Positions 57,874 through 64,000 of a stretch of 64,000 nt of DNA are shown piece after piece. Origin of the DNA: Bacillus haynesii. Its GTDB lineage: Bacteria > Bacillota > Bacilli > Bacillales > Bacillaceae. Both the position numbers and the translations under genes were made by a program. Location of the stretch: NCBI RefSeq assembly GCF_001969855.1, contig NZ_MRBL01000006.1, forward strand, positions 124,001 to 188,000, read 5' to 3'. Under the pieces are notes generated by a model. That model had not been told where the DNA came from. It saw only the letters and a list, made by a program, of their open reading frames with translations, and searched no databases. The first letter of the stretch is position 1, and each line of letters opens with the position of its first letter.

Positions 57874-58791
57874 TCAGTGATCGCCGCTCTGATGCTCTTC
57901 TTTCGGAATTTCAGACGGAGCCTTCGGAACTTTTCGCAGCTGGTGATTGACCACGTCAGAAGAATAAAGCGTCACAACCATCGTTCCTCCATGCCGTTTT
58001 GCCCGGATCAAGACCGGCTGGTTATATTTGTTTTGAAAGCGCAAATCAGGTCCGCCCCAGCTGACCGTCGCGTCACGCCCCGGCGGAACATAAGGGACAC
58101 GCCGGCTATGGGAATAGCGCTGGACGATTTCGAGTCCTGCCCGATCAACCGCATTAAACAATGTCGACGAAACCTGGCAAATGCCTCCACCCACCCCTTC
58201 AGACAATTCGCCTCTCACAATAATGGGAGCACGCATATATCCCTTGTCCGGCGTCCTCATTCCGACAACTTTGTTAAATGAAAACGTCTCATTAGGAAAC
58301 ACAACATGATTGTCGATCGCTTTTGCCGCGAGTGAAATGTTGTGCGTCCTGCTTTTATTCCCGGAATTAAAATACGTCACATACTGGCCGATCCGCTGTG
58401 TCCGGATATGGGAAAGCAGTTCGCTGTCCACTTTCGGGTAAACGTTCAATTCAGGCACTTCGATTGTGGACGAGCCATCCCCATAAAAATACGCGTAAAA
58501 CTGCTCCTTAAACCCCTTCCGGGAAAGGCTGTAGCCAACCTTGCCGGGAACGATCCTTCCCTGATCATTGATCACGGCGTTGACGGGATCCTTGTGTACT
58601 TTCCGCTCAAGCCTGTCAACGAACTCGCCGTATTTTTTATCATCAATCATCGGTGTCCCGGGAAGCGGCATTGTAAAATCTTCGCGGTTCACAACGGCCA
58701 CTTTCTTCCCTTGCTGGGTGATCGTTAAGCTGTCAGAATGCCCCGCGGGCTGCGCTAATAGTAAAAGTCCAGTCATCCAAATTTTCAACAT
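57874..58791 (-). CDS. yoaR: VanW-family protein YoaR-like
   Basis: A 305-residue exported protein: signal sequence (residues 1-18), a peptidoglycan-binding-4-like region (about 20-115), and a VanW domain (about 120-270) with ISLAAKAIDNHVVFPNETFS, EGVGGGICQVSSTLFNA and WGGPDLRFQN. VanW proteins occur near glycopeptide-resistance genes but their activity is unknown. Resembles B. subtilis YoaR. GGGAGG lies ten bases before the ATG. Confidence 0.85.
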   Translation of the reverse strand: MLKIWMTGLLLLAQPAGHSDSLTITQQGKKVAVVNREDFTMPLPGTPMIDDKKYGEFVDRLERKVHKDPVNAVINDQGRIVPGKVGYSLSRKGFKEQFYAYFYGDGSSTIEVPELNVYPKVDSELLSHIRTQRIGQYVTYFNSGNKSRTHNISLAAKAIDNHVVFPNETFSFNKVVGMRTPDKGYMRAPIIVRGELSEGVGGGICQVSSTLFNAVDRAGLEIVQRYSHSRRVPYVPPGRDATVSWGGPDLRFQNKYNQPVLIRAKRHGGTMVVTLYSSDVVNHQLRKVPKAPSEIPKEEHQSGDH

Positions 58792-58933
58792 AAGTCGATG
58801 TACCTCCCGATATTAGTATGAACAGGAGATGACATTTGATGTACTGGACGTGTGATGCTTTCATGATGATCTATATTATGGATTGGAAAGGTTACACTAA
58901 TGGAGGGAAGCTAAAATAAGTATAAAGCATGCA

Positions 58934-59143
58934 TTAAGCCTGTTTATTTTCATTGGTTCCTTTACTTTTTTGCCTGATTAACATTACGCTGGTAGCGATC
59001 AGGACTGTCAAAAAAATGATACCTGAGTACAGGAACCCAATAAGCTCTACGCCATTAAATTTGTACATCAAATAACTGCCGATAAAAAAGATTGTCCCTA
59101 GCAGGGAAAATGAATTCAATCGATTTACAATTCTTTTGACCAT
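58934..59143 (-). CDS. Small two-helix membrane protein
   Basis: A 69-residue protein with two hydrophobic helices (about 9-27 and 33-54) and a basic, Asn/Gln-rich tail. The ATG at 59143 follows AAGGGGG at ten bases. The layout is like that of the broken small protein just upstream (59352-59528), so the two may have been related or paired. Family unknown. Confidence 0.6.
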   Translation of the reverse strand: MVKRIVNRLNSFSLLGTIFFIGSYLMYKFNGVELIGFLYSGIIFLTVLIATSVMLIRQKSKGTNENKQA

Positions 59144-59322
59144 TTTTATAAAACCCCCTTTTCTCATACAGAATCAAATGTAGGTCTTGCGGTTTTAATG
59201 CCATTTGCTGACGTACTGGCCGTTGAAAGAGATTACAGGCAATAGCAAGCCCCAATATCAAATGCAGAATTAGAGCGAGATTTATTAAGGCTACTCTTAC
59301 CGAAGTTCATAATATAAAATAT

Positions 59323-59347
59323 ATGCCCTTCTCTTTGAGAAGGGCAT
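59323..59347 (-). terminator. Terminator of the broken small membrane gene
   Basis: ATGCCCTTCTC and GAGAAGGGCAT form an 11-bp stem with a three-base loop, five bases past the pseudogene stop; ATATATTTTAT follows on the minus strand. Confidence 0.7.
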
Positions 59348-59351
59348 GTCG

Positions 59352-59528
59352 CTACTTGTTCTGTTGATTTTCTTTTAAAGTGAGACTTAAAAATAGAAGA
59401 GCCAATAAAATGAAAGCAATGTTTACCAACCAGGACTTTCAGCTAGCCGCAGGGTTAAAAAATATACCGAGCAGGTGAATAATAGATGAAAATGATAAAA
59501 GCAAAAACATTAGTTTGTTGTCCGACAT
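59352..59528 (-). pseudogene. Small two-helix membrane protein interrupted by an in-frame TGA
   Basis: From an ATG at 59528 (GAAAGG upstream) the minus strand encodes a helix SDNKLMFLLLSFSSIIHLLG and NPAAS, then TGA at 59441-59439. The same frame continues SWLVNIAFILLALLFLSLTL and ends at TAG 59354-59352 before a terminator. It would be a 58-codon two-helix protein but for the stop at codon 30. It could be a true pseudogene or a 29-residue peptide. Confidence 0.6.
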
Positions 59529-59637
59529 AATTGTTTAACCTTTCTAAAAAAGTTCAGATTCTAATTATACCATAATCCCCAAAAAGGAAATTATTCCATG
59601 GATAAAAGGGGATTTATATGTCATCTCAAGTTAAAAT

Positions 59638-59668
59638 AAAAAGAGGCTCTAAAAAGAGCCTCTTTTCC
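59638..59668 (-). terminator. groESL terminator
   Basis: GAGGCTC and GAGCCTC form the stem core around six bases; on the minus strand TTTTTATTTT follows. Confidence 0.85.
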
Positions 59669-59697
59669 TTGATATATCAGCGTTTTGGACGCTGGGC

Positions 59698-61368
<1,671 letters not shown>

Positions 61369-61379
61369 TTATTTATGAC

Positions 61380-61664
61380 TTAGCCGATAACAGCTAAAAT
61401 GTCGCTTTCACGCAAGATTAAGTAGTCAGTACCTTCATATTTCACTTCGGTACCTGCATATTTTGAGAAGATGATGCGGTCGCCTGTTTTAACTTCTAAT
61501 GCAACGCGCTCTCCGCTCTCTAACACACGGCCTGAACCGGCTGCAACCACTTTACCCTCTTGTGGTTTTTCTTTTGCGGAGTCAGGAAGTACGATTCCGC
61601 TAGCAGTTTTTTCTTCAGACTCAACGAGCTCAATGACAACGCGATCACCTAATGGCTTTAACAA
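61380..61664 (-). CDS. groES: Co-chaperonin GroES
   Basis: A 94-residue GroES ([14 protein letters not shown] start, mobile loop [17 protein letters not shown]) that caps the GroEL cage. It is the first gene of the operon; a sigma-A promoter and CIRCE operator lie 35-100 bases upstream. GGAGG precedes the ATG. Confidence 0.98.
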   Translation of the reverse strand: MLKPLGDRVVIELVESEEKTASGIVLPDSAKEKPQEGKVVAAGSGRVLESGERVALEVKTGDRIIFSKYAGTEVKYEGTDYLILRESDILAVIG

Positions 61665-61698
61665 TGAAACAACCTCCTCAATATTTTCATATGTAATT

Positions 61699-61764
61699 TT
61701 AGCACTCGCACTCGGTGAGTGCTAACACAATTCTTATAATAAAGAATCTCCCAGGCAATTTCAA
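61699..61764 (-). promoter_or_regulatory. groESL promoter with CIRCE operator
   Basis: TTGAAA (61759-61764) and TATTAT (61736-61741) on the minus strand are 17 bases apart. The inverted repeat TTAGCACTC-N9-GAGTGCTAA at 61699-61725 is a perfect CIRCE, the HrcA binding site for heat-shock control. Confidence 0.95.
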
Positions 61765-61889
61765 GTGAAAAGGTCAAATTTTTTTGCGCTTACATTTCTC
61801 CGCATATCCTTATCATCCTATAATTTAAAAAGAGTGTGTTACAATAAACATAGTCTGATTTAGATTTTTAGAAAAGGAGTACATAAAGC

Positions 61890-62624
61890 TTGAGAAAACA
61901 ATACTGGTTTATTATATTGGCATACGTTCTCATGCAATTGTCGGCGTATGTCGGCTTGCCTCTTCTCTACTTTTTGGGAGTGGGCAGAGGACAGCCCAAA
62001 GCTGAAGCCCAGCTTACATTGGCGGGCGTCTGGTCTGTCATCGCGTTTACCCTCTGTCTCGTCATCGTGCTGCTGATTTTGCGGACGGTCCCGAAGACGA
62101 CGCTTCGCAACCGTCCAAAAGCATCGGTTGGAGCGTCAATCGGATGGGCTGTAGCCGGCGTCTTTCTCGCTTTGTTTGCGCAGTCAATTGCCGCTTCGAT
62201 CGAAATGAACTTGTTTGGGGTCAACCCGGAATCCGAAAATACGCAGCGGATCATGGACATCATCACCGCATTGCCGCTGATGGTGTTTGTCTCTTCTGTA
62301 TTCGGTCCGATTCTTGAAGAAATCATTTTCAGAAAGATCATTTTCGGCGCGATCTATGAGAAAACGAATTTTTTCGTTGCCGCTCTGTTCAGTTCGGTAC
62401 TTTTCTCGGTCGTCCATTTGGATTTCAGCCATCTGCTCATTTATACGGCAATGGGATTCACATTCGCCTTTTTATATGTCAGGACCAACCGGATTATCGT
62501 GCCCATTTTCGCCCATGTCGCCATGAATACTTTCGTCGTCTTGCTGCAGACATTCCGGGAGCCTATTGAAAAATATTTGGAACACGTCGAGAAAATGCAA
62601 ATGATTATTGGAGGATTTCTATGA
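61890..62624 (+). CDS. ydiL: CPBP-family membrane metalloprotease-like protein YdiL
   Basis: A 244-residue CPBP (CAAX protease and bacteriocin-processing, Abi) protein with about seven helices. The first motif EEIIFR is at 143-148, and SVVHLDF and HVAMN provide the other conserved residues. A TTG start at 61890 follows AAAAGGAG. B. subtilis YdiL has the same length and position beside groESL. Substrate unknown. The stop overlaps the ydiK start. Confidence 0.9.
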   Translation: MRKQYWFIILAYVLMQLSAYVGLPLLYFLGVGRGQPKAEAQLTLAGVWSVIAFTLCLVIVLLILRTVPKTTLRNRPKASVGASIGWAVAGVFLALFAQSIAASIEMNLFGVNPESENTQRIMDIITALPLMVFVSSVFGPILEEIIFRKIIFGAIYEKTNFFVAALFSSVLFSVVHLDFSHLLIYTAMGFTFAFLYVRTNRIIVPIFAHVAMNTFVVLLQTFREPIEKYLEHVEKMQMIIGGFL

Positions 62625-62815
62625 TGAGAAGCCCTAAATTCTGGGGAGCGATTTATTTATTAACGGGTGTGCTGTTTACGTATCTGGCGGCAACCTCGCC
62701 CGGAAACATGTGGTCTTTTTATACGATCCTGCTGATGCTTTTCGCAGCCTATAATATCAGCATTTCCTTTAAAATGTTCGCCCTGGCCCGCAGGATGAAG
62801 CGAAAGGATCAATAG
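62621..62815 (+). CDS. ydiK: Small membrane protein YdiK (DUF4305)
   Basis: A 64-residue protein with two helices (about 7-24 and 31-50) and a basic tail. Its start overlaps the ydiL stop (ATGA), as in B. subtilis. Function unknown. Confidence 0.88.
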   Translation: MMRSPKFWGAIYLLTGVLFTYLAATSPGNMWSFYTILLMLFAAYNISISFKMFALARRMKRKDQ

Positions 62816-62832
62816 CTTTTTATGTGAAGGAA

Positions 62833-62866
62833 AAGAGCCATTCTGAAAAAAGAATGGCTCTTATTT
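62833..62866. terminator. Bidirectional terminator of ydiLK and tatCy
   Basis: AAGAGCCATTC and GAATGGCTCTT form an 11-bp stem between convergent stop codons, with T on both sides; the tatCy stop is inside its right flank. Confidence 0.82.
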
Positions 62867-63637
62867 TGTATGGTTGTTCAAAAACGCTTGATTTTCCTCT
62901 TGAATCATTGTTTTTTGCGCCTGCCTGTAGGATATTCTTGAAATCACGATACTGATTTCATAAAGAATGAGCAATGGCACGGAGACCATTAAATGCGACA
63001 AAAGCTCAGGCGGTGTAATGAGCGCCGCAATGACGAACAACACAAAATATGCATATTTTCTGATTTTCGCCAAAAACATCGGCGTCACGAGCCCGAGCCT
63101 TGTGATAAACATGATCACCACAGGCATCTGAAACAATAAGCCAAAAGGAAGCGTCAACTGAAGCAGAAACTGAAAATATTCGTGTATTCCGATGACCTGA
63201 TTGACATTCAGATCATCTGAGACTCTCGTCATAAAGTCCACGACAAACGGAAATAAAATAAAGTAAGAAAAGGCAATGCCGCCTAAAAAAAGAATGATCG
63301 ATACCGGAATATAGCTGAGCGTCACTTTTCGTTCTTTTTCATACAGCCCCGGGCTGATGAAAGCCCACAGCTGGTATAAAACAAGCGGCGAAGTCAAGAC
63401 GGCCCCGATGATGAACGCGAACTGCACGTACACAAATAAAGGATCGGTCAGCTTGAACGCGTTAAGCGTCAGCAGCTTCGCTTCATCCGTCTGCTGCAGA
63501 TAGATAATCAGCGGCTTTGCCATTAAAAAGCCTGCCGCAACAAATAAAACAAAAAAGAAAAAAGTGATCACAAGCCGTCTGCGTAATTCTGTGATATGTT
63601 CTATCAGCGACATTTCTCTTTCCTTCATAAATGTCAT
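62861..63637 (-). CDS. tatC: Sec-independent translocase TatCy
   Basis: A 258-residue TatC with six membrane helices, the core receptor for twin-arginine signal peptides. Signatures: IEHITELRRRL, SPLVLYQLWAFISPGLYEKERK, PMFLAKIRKYAYFVLFVIAALITPP. Identity as the Cy paralogue comes from position beside tatAy and rex and from similarity to B. subtilis TatCy. The start at 63637 is used by analogy; an in-frame ATG at 63628 is possible. Confidence 0.94.
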   Translation of the reverse strand: MTFMKEREMSLIEHITELRRRLVITFFFFVLFVAAGFLMAKPLIIYLQQTDEAKLLTLNAFKLTDPLFVYVQFAFIIGAVLTSPLVLYQLWAFISPGLYEKERKVTLSYIPVSIILFLGGIAFSYFILFPFVVDFMTRVSDDLNVNQVIGIHEYFQFLLQLTLPFGLLFQMPVVIMFITRLGLVTPMFLAKIRKYAYFVLFVIAALITPPELLSHLMVSVPLLILYEISIVISRISYRQAQKTMIQEENQAFLNNHTK

Positions 63638-63643
63638 CCTATC

Positions 63644-63820
63644 CTACTGATCTTCTTTCTTTTTATTATCGGAATCGTCGTCAGCCAAACCTTTTGTCGC
63701 ATTTTTAAACTCCCGCAGCGTGTTTCCCGCCGCTCTTCCCAGCTCGGGAAGTTTTTTCGGGCCGAATATTAAAAGTGCCACCACGACAATTAAAATAAAG
63801 CTTCCAGGACCGATTGGCAT
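63644..63820 (-). CDS. tatA: Twin-arginine translocase subunit TatAy
   Basis: A 58-residue TatA: short N-terminal helix ([25 protein letters not shown] region), amphipathic helix ([14 protein letters not shown]) and an acidic then basic tail. The [10 protein letters not shown] hinge is diagnostic. It forms the translocation pore with TatCy, six bases downstream. GGGGGC precedes the ATG. Confidence 0.95.
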   Translation of the reverse strand: MPIGPGSFILIVVVALLIFGPKKLPELGRAAGNTLREFKNATKGLADDDSDNKKKEDQ

Positions 63821-63858
63821 AAAGCCTGCCCCCTTTCCTTTATTTTTCGTTTTCCGTT

Positions 63859-64000
63859 TTACTTTTCCTGCATTGAATAATGTTTCAGAAAATACACCAG
63901 CGACTGAAGTTCAACCGCCAAATCTATATGATGAATGCGAATGTGTTCCGGCACATTCAAGCGGGCCGGCGTAAAATTAAGAATGCCTTTAATGCCAAGC
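63859..64000 (-). CDS. rex: Redox-sensing repressor Rex (partial, C-terminus)
   Basis: The last 46 codons of a minus-strand gene entering from the window edge. The translation contains [17 protein letters not shown] and [17 protein letters not shown], which matches the C-terminus of Rex (YdiH), a repressor that senses the NADH/NAD+ ratio. The position upstream of tatAy is the same as in B. subtilis. Confidence 0.92.
   Translation of the reverse strand, partial: LGIKGILNFTPARLNVPEHIRIHHIDLAVELQSLVYFLKHYSMQEK

Overview
The window is chromosomal DNA of a Bacillus of the B. licheniformis group, probably B. licheniformis or B. paralicheniformis. The evidence is the gene for the classical liquefying alpha-amylase AmyL with its usual promoter, and backbone order matching B. 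subtilis for yebA-yeaD-yeaC-mneS-cotA, ydjM-ydjN, pspA-ydjGHI and groEL-groES-ydiL-ydiK-tatCy-tatAy-rex. The amylase differs from the textbook B. licheniformis enzyme at several positions, as I remember that sequence, which favours a sister species. No rRNA, tRNA, CRISPR array, prophage or insertion sequence was recognised. Layout: 1-3810 holds the MoxR/DUF58/transglutaminase operon and a manganese exporter. 4260-9944 holds a DUF4352 protein, an acyltransferase, the spore laccase CotA, an AraC regulator and a YhfK-like protein. 10324-16396 holds small membrane and envelope proteins, a signal peptidase and ydjM/ydjN. 16534-18549 is ywaE, a tyrosine T-box and tyrZ. 18571-18913 is a decayed GNAT gene. 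18989-32599 is a starch and maltodextrin block on the minus strand. 32728-34855 encodes the deacetylase PdaC and a companion DUF3298 protein. 34862-42303 holds WYL, VOC, LysE and TrmB-like genes, a probable type I toxin-antitoxin pair, and an operon of an XRE/DUF1232 regulator with two SEDS proteins. 42320-48801 holds a flavin oxidoreductase, the PspA-YdjGHI envelope-stress operon and a sugar MFS transporter. 48824-57756 holds mostly single metabolic genes and a TetR plus rifampicin-phosphotransferase-like pair. 57874-64000 holds yoaR, small membrane proteins, groESL, ydiLK, the Tat translocase and the end of rex. How the parts work together: the carbohydrate block is a complete route. Secreted AmyL cuts starch, the MdxEFG importer takes up maltodextrins, and BbmA, MapA, MalL and PgcM turn them into glucose and glucose 6-phosphate. 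The LacI-type regulator MdxR and CcpA (perfect cre at 28018-28032) control it. Several loci serve the cell envelope: WalR-like boxes precede ydjM and the DUF3298-pdaC pair, PspA-YdjGHI has a sigma-W-like promoter, and two SEDS proteins sit under their own regulator. The observations most worth a second look are: a repeated intergenic element of about 190 bp (8067-8254 and 42109-42303) with compensatory base changes in its stems; the toxin-antitoxin locus at 36791-37168; the SEDS operon; the WalR-linked DUF3298/PdaC pair; and several pseudogenes.
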